NCBI GenBank assembly: GCA_965227045.1
Contig: OZ245718.1
Coordinates: forward strand, 744,001-808,000
Reading direction: 5' to 3'
DNA from: UBA10649 sp965227045
GTDB taxonomy: Bacteria > Actinomycetota > Actinomycetes > S36-B12
Length of the DNA stretch: 64,000 bases
Position 1 is the first letter of the stretch. Each line of letters starts with the position of its first letter. The translations under genes were made by a program, and so were the position numbers. Positions 8,311-16,072 of this stretch are shown in pieces. Below the pieces are notes generated by a model that saw only the letters and a list, made by a program, of their open reading frames with translations, was not told the DNA's origin and searched no databases.

Positions 8311-9332
8311 GGCGCAATCCCATCCCGCGAAAGTCCGGCCAGCTCGTCGAGGCCGAGCATGAGGTTGGCGTTCTGCACCGCCTGGCTGGCCGCGCCTTTG
8401 CCGAGATTGTCGAGAGCGCTCACCACGACGACCCGTCCCGCATGCTCGTCGAACGCTGCCTGGAGGTGAACAGAATTACTGCCGGAGAGCGACGACGTCT
8501 GCGGCCACGCACCCTCGGGGAGCACCGTGACGAACGGCTCGTCCGCGTATGCATCAAGCAGCGCCGCTCGCACGGACTCTGCAGTCGTACCGGGGCGCGC
8601 CCGTGCCGTGCATGTAGCGATGATGCCGCGCGGCATCGGTGCGAGCAGCGGCGTGAACGACAGCGTCACCCGCTGTCCCGCGGCGGCGCTGAGCGACTGC
8701 TCCATCTCCGGGGTGTGCTGGTGCACTCCCCCGGTCTTGTACGACGTCATTGAACCCATGACCTGACTGGCGAGCAGGGCGTCGCTTGCCTTGCGCCCCG
8801 CTCCAGACGTTCCGGACGCTGCGACCACGACGATGTCGTCGGTTTCGGCGATCCCGGCCGCCAGCACCGGAGCGAGCGCCAGAGCCACGGCCGTCGCGTA
8901 GCACCCCGGATTGGCAACGCGGGTCGACTGCGCGATCGCTGGCCGCTGGCCAGGCAGTTCGGGAAGCCCGTAGACCCACGTGCCGGCGTGGGATCCGCCG
9001 TAGTACGTGGACCATGCGTCGCCGTCGAGGAGCCGGAAGTCAGCACCGAGGTCGACGACGACGGTGTCGGCCGGAAGTTGAGCGACGAGGGCAGCAGACT
9101 CGCCATGCGGCAAGGCCAGGAACACGATGTCCGCCGCGAGGCCGGAAGGATCGGTGTCGCTCAGGACAAGGTCCGCGAGCCCGACCAGATTCGGGTGCAC
9201 GGCGCCGAGCCGTTCGCCAGCGCGGGTTCCCGCGGCCGCGGCAACGACCTCAAACTCCGGGTGCGCAAGGAGCAGCCTGAGAAGCTCACCACCCGCATAG
9301 CCGGATGCGCCGGCAACCGATGCGGTGATCAT
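8307..9332 (-). CDS. argC: N-acetyl-gamma-glutamyl-phosphate reductase
   Basis: NADPH-dependent reduction of N-acetylglutamyl phosphate; first gene of the arginine operon. 341 residues. ASVAGASGYAGGELLRLL is the Rossmann motif and NPGCYAT holds the catalytic Cys. Start chosen: ATG at 9332 (MITASVAGASG), matching homologous N-termini. No Shine-Dalgarno precedes it; a TATACT -10 element at 9340-9345 puts the transcription start at or one base before this ATG, so the mRNA is probably leaderless. Earlier ATGs fall inside the promoter/operator palindrome. Confidence 0.96.
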   Translation of the reverse strand: MITASVAGASGYAGGELLRLLLAHPEFEVVAAAAGTRAGERLGAVHPNLVGLADLVLSDTDPSGLAADIVFLALPHGESAALVAQLPADTVVVDLGADFRLLDGDAWSTYYGGSHAGTWVYGLPELPGQRPAIAQSTRVANPGCYATAVALALAPVLAAGIAETDDIVVVAASGTSGAGRKASDALLASQVMGSMTSYKTGGVHQHTPEMEQSLSAAAGQRVTLSFTPLLAPMPRGIIATCTARARPGTTAESVRAALLDAYADEPFVTVLPEGAWPQTSSLSGSNSVHLQAAFDEHAGRVVVVSALDNLGKGAASQAVQNANLMLGLDELAGLSRDGIAP

Positions 9333-9338
9333 AACCAG

Positions 9339-9371
9339 AAGTATACGCATACGCGCATACTTGCCGTCCAA
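9339..9371 (-). promoter_or_regulatory. argC promoter with ARG-box-like operator
   Basis: Reading the minus strand, 9339-9362 is a 24-bp imperfect palindrome beginning AAGTAT and ending ATACTT, with alternating TATGCG-type half-sites as in actinobacterial ArgR operators. It contains the -10 hexamer TATACT (9340-9345), six to seven bases before the argC ATG. A TTGGAC at 9366-9371 could be a -35, but its 20-bp spacing is long. ArgR bound here would block RNA polymerase, so the whole operon, including argR, should be arginine-repressed (inference). Confidence 0.7.
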
Positions 9372-9390
9372 CCCGCCACACGCCCCCGCC

Positions 9391-9591
9391 CGAATTGAAC
9401 CGCCTCCCGGGTCAAATCCGCCTTTTCGGTGGCCAAACCGCCACCGGATCCTGATTTGAACCGCCGTGGCAGCCCCTGGCCTTCCGGATCGGGTCGGTCG
9501 GCGCTCACCAGGCGCGGGCGGTTCAAATCCTGCTTATCGGGCCAGAACGGTGCCCAGAACCCGGATTTGACCCGGGAGGCGGTTCAATTCG
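9391..9591. repeat. Long intergenic inverted-repeat element, copy A
   Basis: A 201-bp palindromic element fills the space between the pheT stop and the argC promoter. Its outer arms, 9391-9420 and 9562-9591, are exact 30-bp reverse complements (left arm starts CGAATTGAACCGCC and ends CAAATCCG). A second, nested perfect pair of 13 bp lies at 9453-9465 (GATTTGAACCGCC) and 9517-9529, sharing the GGCGGTTCAA core with the outer arms. A short hairpin GGTGGC-CAAACC-GCCACC lies at 9429-9446. The outer arms recur at 48206-48295. There is no U-tract and no coding potential. It may act as a terminator or be a dispersed mobile-type repeat. Confidence 0.9.
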
Positions 9592-9601
9592 GGGTTCTCT
9601 C

Positions 9602-12088
9602 CTAGGTGCGGAGGGTGGCGCCGCACTGGGCCTCGGCGGCAGCCAGAGCTCCGGCGCGGGCTGCTGCGGTCTCGGCCGCGTCCAGGGTGCGGTCGGGTGC
9701 GCGGAAGCGCAGTGCGAAGGCGAGCGACCGCTTGCCCTCAGGCACCTGCGGCCCCTCGTACACGTCGAACAGCCGCACCGACTCCAGCAGGTCCCCCGCT
9801 CCACTCGTGAGCGCGGCAAGCACGTCGGCGACGGGCACGGAGCGGTCCACGACGACCGCGAGGTCTTCCTTGGCCAGCGGCTGCGTTCCCACCTGCGGTG
9901 CGGAGCGGACATCGGGGGCCGCGTCGATGACCACGCCAAGGTCGATCTCGACCACCGCAGTGCGCTCGGCCAGGCCATACGACGCGATCACCCGCGGGTG
10001 CAGTTCGCCGGCGAAGCCCACCGAACGTCCGTCGACGAGGATCTCCGCGCAGCGGCCCGGGTGGAAGACCGGATCGGTACCCGCTGCGACCGTCACGTCG
10101 ACTCCGCAGACGTCGCCGACGACACGCGCGATCTCGATCGCATCCGCCCACGTAGCCGAACGGGCCTGGCCCCACCATCCCTCAGGCTCGCGGCTTCCGC
10201 TGAACAGCGCAGCCAGATGCTTGGGCTGGTAGGGCAGTAGCGCGTTGAGGCCGGCCCACTCCGCTTCCGAGGGCCGGCGATCCACCGACGGCCGGATGGT
10301 CGCGGTCGCGGCCACCGCGCCGACGAAGACCGTGCCGATCTCGAAGATGCCGAGGTCGGTGGCCCCGCGTCCCTGGTTGCGTCGCGCCGTGCCCAGCAGG
10401 CCCGGAAGCAGTGTCGACCGGAGCAGCGGCTGCTCCTCGGACAGTGGATTCGCCAACCGGGCCACGCGTCGACGCGCGTCATCGCTCGGCAGCCTCAGTG
10501 AGTCGAGATCGGACTCGCCGATGAACGGGTACCCGAGCACCTCAACCAGACCGCGAGCAGCAAGGGCCATGCCAACCCGGCGATGCAGACGCTGCGGGCG
10601 CGAGAGGCCGCGGCCGAGGGGTGCGGTCGGCAGTGTCGACGGCAGGTTCTCGTAGCCGTGCAGCCGCAGTACCTCCTCGACAAGGTCGATCGGGTCGGTC
10701 AGGTCCGGTCGCCAGGACGGCACGAAGACGCTCGCCACGTCTCCCGCGACCGACACCTCGCAGCCGACCGCCTCGAGATGCGAGACGACGGTGTCCGGAT
10801 CGAATGCGACTCCGGCGACGTCCCCGGGCAGCGACAACGCGAGCGTGATGACTGTCGCGCTCGTCGGCGACTCGACGGCCGTCATGCCCACGTAGTGCCC
10901 GCCACCGAACTCAAGAAGCAGCGCCGCCGCCCTGGCCGACGCGTACGGGGCGAGGTCGCGGTCAACTCCGCGCTCGAAGCGCCTCGAGGCTTCACTGGAC
11001 AACCGGTGCCTGCGCGCCATGCGCGCGACCACCTCGGGCGTGAAGTGCGCGGCCTCGAGGGCGATGTTCGTGGTGGAGTCGTCGATCTCGGTGAGCAGTC
11101 CGCCCATGGTTCCCGCGAGTCCGATCGGTCCACGATCGTCGACGATGACGAGGTCGTCGGCGCTGAGCGTCCGGGTCACGTGATCGAGGGTCTCGAACGG
11201 TGTTCCCGCGACCGCTCTCGCCGCGCGTACCGGTCCCTGGAGCCGGTCGAGATCGAAGGCATGGAGTGGCTGGCCGAGCTCAAGCATCACGTAGTTGGTC
11301 ACGTCGACGGCGAGCGACACCGGCCGCATTCCGCATGCGACGAGCCTGCGGCGCATCCACAACGGTGATTCCGCCGCGGGGTCGAAGCCGACGATCGTCC
11401 GCATCGTGAACAGGTCGCAGCCCGTGGGATCGTCACTGCCGCAGTCCTGCGGCAGGCGGTCGGGTAGCGGCGCGGGCAGGTCGGCCAGCGCCAGACCGGG
11501 ATCCTCGAACGGAACGCCGTAGGCGGTCGCAACCTCACGCGCGATGCCGCGAATGGACAGCGCATAACCGCGGTCCGGGGTGATCGCGATGTCGAGGATC
11601 TCGTCGCCAACGCCCAGTGCCTCGGCGGCATCGTCGCCAGGAGCACCCGAGCCAGCGGGAAGGATGATGATGCCGTCGTGGTTGTCGCCGAGCGCGAGCT
11701 CGCGCTCGGAGCAGATCATTCCGTCGGAGACCTTGTCGTAGGTCGAGCGCGCAGAGATCTCGAAGCCTCCGGGAAGCACGGTGCCAGGGAGCGCGACGAC
11801 GACCAGGTCGTCCTCGGCGAAGTTGCGAGCGCCGCAGATGATGCCGCGTACTCCCCCGTTGGCCGCGCCGACATCGACCTGGCACCAGCGGATCGGCTTC
11901 TTGAAGTCGGTCAGCTCCTCGATCGAGTCGACGCGTCCGACATAGAGGCTGCCGCTGACGCCCGCTCCGACCGACTCGACGGTCTCGACCTCGAGGCCCG
12001 CGGCGATGAGGTGCTCGGCGATATCGCGACCGCCCTGGTCCGCGGGGATGTCGACCAACTCGCGCAGCCACGACATCGGCGCGCGCAT
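9602..12088 (-). CDS. pheT: Phenylalanyl-tRNA synthetase beta subunit
   Basis: Beta subunit of the heterotetrameric enzyme charging tRNA-Phe, with editing function. 828 residues, standard length. Order seen: N-terminal tRNA-binding (EMAP-like) domain around residues 40-150; the B3/B4 editing domain; the B5 domain (RRHRLSSEASRRFERGVD region); and the C-terminal anticodon-binding FDX-ACB domain from about 735, with LAKEDLAVVVDRSVPVADVL. Start: ATG at 12088 (MRAPMSWLREL), sharing one base with the pheS stop (TGATG). Its stop lies ten bases from the right arm of repeat copy A. Confidence 0.98.
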   Translation of the reverse strand: MRAPMSWLRELVDIPADQGGRDIAEHLIAAGLEVETVESVGAGVSGSLYVGRVDSIEELTDFKKPIRWCQVDVGAANGGVRGIICGARNFAEDDLVVVALPGTVLPGGFEISARSTYDKVSDGMICSERELALGDNHDGIIILPAGSGAPGDDAAEALGVGDEILDIAITPDRGYALSIRGIAREVATAYGVPFEDPGLALADLPAPLPDRLPQDCGSDDPTGCDLFTMRTIVGFDPAAESPLWMRRRLVACGMRPVSLAVDVTNYVMLELGQPLHAFDLDRLQGPVRAARAVAGTPFETLDHVTRTLSADDLVIVDDRGPIGLAGTMGGLLTEIDDSTTNIALEAAHFTPEVVARMARRHRLSSEASRRFERGVDRDLAPYASARAAALLLEFGGGHYVGMTAVESPTSATVITLALSLPGDVAGVAFDPDTVVSHLEAVGCEVSVAGDVASVFVPSWRPDLTDPIDLVEEVLRLHGYENLPSTLPTAPLGRGLSRPQRLHRRVGMALAARGLVEVLGYPFIGESDLDSLRLPSDDARRRVARLANPLSEEQPLLRSTLLPGLLGTARRNQGRGATDLGIFEIGTVFVGAVAATATIRPSVDRRPSEAEWAGLNALLPYQPKHLAALFSGSREPEGWWGQARSATWADAIEIARVVGDVCGVDVTVAAGTDPVFHPGRCAEILVDGRSVGFAGELHPRVIASYGLAERTAVVEIDLGVVIDAAPDVRSAPQVGTQPLAKEDLAVVVDRSVPVADVLAALTSGAGDLLESVRLFDVYEGPQVPEGKRSLAFALRFRAPDRTLDAAETAAARAGALAAAEAQCGATLRT

Positions 12089-13197
12089 CAGGCCTCCAGT
12101 CCGAAGGCGAGCGTGAAGCGGACATCGCCCTCGACCATGTCGCGCATGTCGCTCACTCCGTTGCGGAACATCAGCGTGCGCTCCACTCCGATGCCGAAGG
12201 CGAACCCGCGGTAGACGTCGGGGTCGATACCGACCGCACGAAGAACGCGAGGGTTGACCATTCCGCAGCCACCCCACTCGATCCATCCCTCGCTGCCGCA
12301 TGTGCGGCACGGGCGGTCGGGGTTTCCGACTGATTCGCCGCGGCACACGAAACACTCGAGGTCGACCTCCGCGCTCGGCTCGGTGAACGGGAAGTACGAG
12401 GGCCGCATGCGCGTGCGAATGCCATCGCCGAACATCGACGAGGCGAAGTGGTCAAGCGTGCCCCGAAGGTCGGCCATCGTGATGCCCTTGTCGACGGCCA
12501 GCGCCTCGATCTGGTGGAAGACGGGCGTGTGGGTCGCGTCGAGCTCGTCGGTCCGATAGACCCGACCGGGCGCGACGACATAGATCGGCGGCTCGCGGTC
12601 GAGCATCGCGCGGATCTGGATCGGCGAGGTGTGCGTGCGCAGGACGACGCCGCTGTCGGCGGACTCGACGAAGAAGGTGTCCTGCATCGTGCGGGCGGGG
12701 TGATCGGGCGGCATGTTCAGCGCGTCGAAGTTCACCCACTCGGCCTCGACCTCGGGTCCCTCGGCAATGTCGTAGCCCATGCTGACGAACACGTCGGCGA
12801 TCCGCTCCATGAGGGTCGTCAGCGGGTGACGAGCACCGAGAACCTGGCGATCGGTGGGCAGCGTGACGTCTACCGACTCCTCGACGAGTACGCGTTCGTC
12901 GCGCTCCAGCTCGAGTTCGGCCTGCCGAGCATCGAGCGCCGCCTTGACCTGGCCGCGAGCTTCACCGATGCGCTTTCCGGTATCGGCCTTCGCGGCTGGA
13001 GGCAGGGCGCCGATCTCGCGGTTGGCGAGCGCCAGGGCGGACCGGTCTCCCGCATGCGCGAGCCGGGCGTCCTTGAGCGCGTTGAGGTCCGAGGCAGCGG
13101 CGATCTCGGCCAGTGCCGACGACACCATCGCGGCGACGGCATCTCCGCTCAGCATCGATACCTGCTTGGGGTCGAAGGAGGTGTTGGGCCCGGACAT
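12088..13197 (-). CDS. pheS: Phenylalanyl-tRNA synthetase alpha subunit
   Basis: Catalytic class II subunit, 369 residues. The N-terminal coiled-coil arm spans about residues 15-105. Motif 2 lies in RTHTSPIQIRAM and VYRTDELDATHTPVFHQIEA; motif 3 is near FGIGVERTLMFRNG. The insert CFVCRGESVGNPDRPCRTCG has four Cys that could bind zinc, as in other actinobacterial PheS. The ATG overlaps the cysNC stop as TAATG, an unusual coupling of tRNA charging to sulfate activation. Confidence 0.98.
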   Translation of the reverse strand: MSGPNTSFDPKQVSMLSGDAVAAMVSSALAEIAAASDLNALKDARLAHAGDRSALALANREIGALPPAAKADTGKRIGEARGQVKAALDARQAELELERDERVLVEESVDVTLPTDRQVLGARHPLTTLMERIADVFVSMGYDIAEGPEVEAEWVNFDALNMPPDHPARTMQDTFFVESADSGVVLRTHTSPIQIRAMLDREPPIYVVAPGRVYRTDELDATHTPVFHQIEALAVDKGITMADLRGTLDHFASSMFGDGIRTRMRPSYFPFTEPSAEVDLECFVCRGESVGNPDRPCRTCGSEGWIEWGGCGMVNPRVLRAVGIDPDVYRGFAFGIGVERTLMFRNGVSDMRDMVEGDVRFTLAFGLEA

Positions 13198-15080
13198 TAC
13201 TCGCCCAGCACCAGCCGGACGAGGGAGTCGACGGCCGCATCGAGATCGCCGGTGCCGCGAAGGATGAGCTCCGCGTGCTCAGGAGCCTCATAGTCCTGAC
13301 CGACGCCGGTGAGGTTCGGCAGATTCCCGGCCGCGGCCTTCGCGTACAGACCCTTCGTGTCGCGCTCGGTGACGATGTCGAGCGGAGTGTCGACGTACAC
13401 CTCGATGAACTGCCCAGGGGCGAACAGGTCGCGTGCCGCCCGGCGGTCTGAGACGAACGGGGACACGAGCGCGACGAAGACGACAACGCCCGCCTCGCAC
13501 ATCAACTTGCTGACCTCGGCGACGCGCCGGACGTTTTCGGCGCGGTCCTCGGGAGTGAAGCCCAGGTCCTTGTTGAGACCGTGCCTGACGTTGTCACCGT
13601 CGAGCACGAAGGTGTGAACACCGAGGGCGTGGAGCTTGCGCACGGCCGCGTCGGCGATCGTGGACTTGCCCGCACCGGACAGGCCAGTGAGCCAGATGAC
13701 CTTCGCATCGTGACCCATGAGCACCCGACGCGCGGCCACGTCGACCGAGTAGTCGTGGCGCACGACGTTCGTCGACCTGCGCATGACATGGCGCACCATG
13801 CCGGCCGCGACCGTGTCGGCGGTGACGCGATCGACCAGCAGGAACCCGCCAGTGTCACGTACCAGCGAGTAAGGATCCATCGGGACCGGCTTGTCGGTGG
13901 CGACCTCGACCCTGCCGATGTCGTTCATTTCCAGGATCCGTGCAGCGTGCTCGTGCCCCCCAACAACGTCGAGTCGGTGACGCACGTTGGTCACCGTGGC
14001 GGGCACCGATCGCGAACCCGATACGAGCATGTAGGAACGGCCGTGAGCGAGCGGCTCCTCGCCCAGCCACACCATGTCGACCGCGAAGCGGTCGGCGGGC
14101 TCGAGCAGTACCCCTTCGGCCGAGGAGATCACGTCGCCTCGCGTGACATCGACCTCCATGTCGAGCGTCAACGTCACCGCCTGTCCGGTCTCAGCGCGAT
14201 CGAGTTCGGCGATGTGACCGTCGACATGCAGGTCGTAGGTGACGATCCGGTCGACGGCAGCAGTCCGACCCGAGTCGGCCACCTGGATCCGGTCGCCTCG
14301 CGCCACGCTGCCGGAGACCACCGTTCCGGCGTAACCGCGGAAGTTGCCCTCAGCGCGGACGATGAATTGCACGGGGAAGCGGAACGGCGCGTCGACCTCA
14401 GCGGCGCCCTCCCGCTCGGCAATCGGCTCCCACTGCTCCAGGGCCTGCAGGATCGTCGGGCCTGTGTACCAGGGCATGTCGTCGCTCGCGGCCGTGAGGT
14501 TGGCGCCCGAGACCGCGCTCACCGGTATTGCGATCACCTCCGGCACCTCAAGCCGCGCGGCCGTGGCGCGCACGATGCCGACGACCTCCTCGAATGTCGC
14601 GTGCTCGTAGCCGACAAGATCCATCTTGTTCACCGCGACGAGGACGGTCTTGACGCCCATGAGCGCGCAGATCGTCAGATGACGATGTGTCTGCGCACGC
14701 ACGCCGCGCGCTGCATCGACCATGAGGATCGCGACGTCGCCGTTCGATGCGGCAACCGCCATATTGCGGGTGTACTGCTCGTGGCCCGGCGAGTCCGCGA
14801 CCAGAACGCGCCTGCCGTTGGGCAGGTTCATGTGCCGGTAGGCAACGTCGATCGTGATGCCCTGTTCCCGCTCGGCCTCGAGGCCGTCGGTGAGCAGCGA
14901 GTAGTCGATATCGCCGACCGGGATCGTCGAGCCGCCACGTCGGGTGCGCTTGGCGTACTCCAGGGTGTCGAGCGGAACCGAGTTCGTCTCGGCAAGCAGT
15001 CGCCCGATGAGCGTCGACTTGCCGTCGTCGACCGAACCGCAGGTGACCAGATGAAGGACGGGGGTGAGCGTGGCGGCCAC
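13197..15080 (-). CDS. cysNC: Sulfate adenylyltransferase subunit 1 / adenylylsulfate kinase fusion
   Basis: Bifunctional: the GTPase subunit that drives APS formation with CysD, fused to APS kinase making PAPS. 627 residues. CysN part (about 1-450): Walker A GSVDDGKSTLIGRLL near the N-terminus, switch DSPGHEQYT, NKMDL, then two beta-barrel domains. CysC part (about 461-627): P-loop GLSGAGKST at 466-474, FVLDGDNVRHGLN and the SPFVSDR loop. The GTG start shares one base with the cysD TAG stop; its TAA overlaps the pheS ATG. No PAPS reductase or sulfite reductase lies in the window, so the fate of the product is not visible. Confidence 0.97.
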   Translation of the reverse strand: MAATLTPVLHLVTCGSVDDGKSTLIGRLLAETNSVPLDTLEYAKRTRRGGSTIPVGDIDYSLLTDGLEAEREQGITIDVAYRHMNLPNGRRVLVADSPGHEQYTRNMAVAASNGDVAILMVDAARGVRAQTHRHLTICALMGVKTVLVAVNKMDLVGYEHATFEEVVGIVRATAARLEVPEVIAIPVSAVSGANLTAASDDMPWYTGPTILQALEQWEPIAEREGAAEVDAPFRFPVQFIVRAEGNFRGYAGTVVSGSVARGDRIQVADSGRTAAVDRIVTYDLHVDGHIAELDRAETGQAVTLTLDMEVDVTRGDVISSAEGVLLEPADRFAVDMVWLGEEPLAHGRSYMLVSGSRSVPATVTNVRHRLDVVGGHEHAARILEMNDIGRVEVATDKPVPMDPYSLVRDTGGFLLVDRVTADTVAAGMVRHVMRRSTNVVRHDYSVDVAARRVLMGHDAKVIWLTGLSGAGKSTIADAAVRKLHALGVHTFVLDGDNVRHGLNKDLGFTPEDRAENVRRVAEVSKLMCEAGVVVFVALVSPFVSDRRAARDLFAPGQFIEVYVDTPLDIVTERDTKGLYAKAAAGNLPNLTGVGQDYEAPEHAELILRGTGDLDAAVDSLVRLVLGE

Positions 15081-16009
15081 TAGAAGTAGCCCTCCTTCTT
15101 CTTGCCTTCCATGGATTCCGAGCCGCCTTCGCCGTCGATGAGGCGACCTGACCGCTCGGAGTACTTCGCGCCCGCCATCTCGGCTACCAGCTGCTCCATC
15201 GTGTCGGCGGTGGACTCGACCGCGCCGGTCAGCGGGTAGCAGCCCAGCGTGCGGAAGCGCACGACGCGCATCTCAGGCGTCTCGCCTTCGCGAAGCGGGA
15301 ACCTGTCGTCGTCGACCATGATCAGCTGGCCGTCGCGCTCAACGACCGGCCGCGCCTTGGCGAAGTACAGGTCGGGAATCGGAATGTCCTCGCGCTGGAT
15401 GTACTTCCACACGTCGAGTTCGGTCCAGTTGGACAGCGGGAACACGCGCATCGACTGGCCGGGGGCCAACTGCGTGTTCGCGGTTCGCCAGAACTCCGGG
15501 CGCTGCTTGCGCGGATCCCACTGATGTCCGGGTTCGCGCAGGCTGAAGATTCGCTCCTTCGCCCGGCTGCGCTCCTCGTCGCGGCGAGCGCCGCCCACCG
15601 CAGCGTCGAAGCCGTAGCGATCCAGACCCTCGCGCAGCGCGACGGTCTTCATCAATCGCGTGTATTCGTGCGTGCCATGCGTGAAGGGCGTGACGCCGTC
15701 GGCCTTGGCCTCAGCGTTCTGCGCGATGCGCATGTCGAGGCCGAGCTCGGCGGCGCGGCGGTCGCGGAACTCGATCATCTCCCGGAACTTCCAGCCGGTG
15801 TCGATGTGCATGACTGGGAACGGGATGGGCGCAGGCGCGAAGGCCTTGATTGCCAGGTGCAGCAGGACCGAGGAGTCCTTGCCGATGCTGTAGAGCAGCA
15901 CTGGGTTGCGGAACGCCGCAGCGGTCTCCCGATAGATGTGGATGGCCTCGGCCTCGAGCTCGTCGAGGACCGCGCTGTACGGCACGGATGCGACCGAAGT
16001 CACGGACAT
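15080..16009 (-). CDS. cysD: Sulfate adenylyltransferase subunit 2
   Basis: ATP-sulfurylase catalytic subunit; forms APS from sulfate and ATP with CysN. 309 residues. The PP-loop LLYSIGKDSSVLLHLA is at about residues 38-53; GGARRDEERSRAKERIFS and PLSNWTELDVWKYI are family signatures, and the C-terminus ends SMEGKKKEGYF as usual. ATG at 16009 follows AAGGAAG. The 63-bp space upstream holds a small hairpin. It is probably transcribed with the oxygenase-like gene upstream and cysNC-pheS-pheT downstream. Confidence 0.98.
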   Translation of the reverse strand: MSVTSVASVPYSAVLDELEAEAIHIYRETAAAFRNPVLLYSIGKDSSVLLHLAIKAFAPAPIPFPVMHIDTGWKFREMIEFRDRRAAELGLDMRIAQNAEAKADGVTPFTHGTHEYTRLMKTVALREGLDRYGFDAAVGGARRDEERSRAKERIFSLREPGHQWDPRKQRPEFWRTANTQLAPGQSMRVFPLSNWTELDVWKYIQREDIPIPDLYFAKARPVVERDGQLIMVDDDRFPLREGETPEMRVVRFRTLGCYPLTGAVESTADTMEQLVAEMAGAKYSERSGRLIDGEGGSESMEGKKKEGYF

Positions 16010-16022
16010 CTTCCTTTCGTCG

Positions 16023-16039
16023 GGGGAATGCTGCTCCCC
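16023..16039 (-). promoter_or_regulatory. Small hairpin ahead of cysD
   Basis: On the minus strand GGGGA at 16035-16039 pairs with TCCCC at 16023-16027 around a seven-base loop, seven bases before the cysD Shine-Dalgarno. It could modulate cysD translation or mark an mRNA processing point. There is no sign of a known riboswitch. Confidence 0.35.
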
Positions 16040-16072
16040 TGTCGGCGACTGCCGCCGAAGTGCTGGCGCTGC

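Noticed and set aside
9511..9545. tRNA-like T-arm (GGTTCAAATCC) ending before GCCA
   Set aside because: The stems do not pair, no matching acceptor half lies 60-70 bases upstream, and the motif is explained by the inverted repeat.
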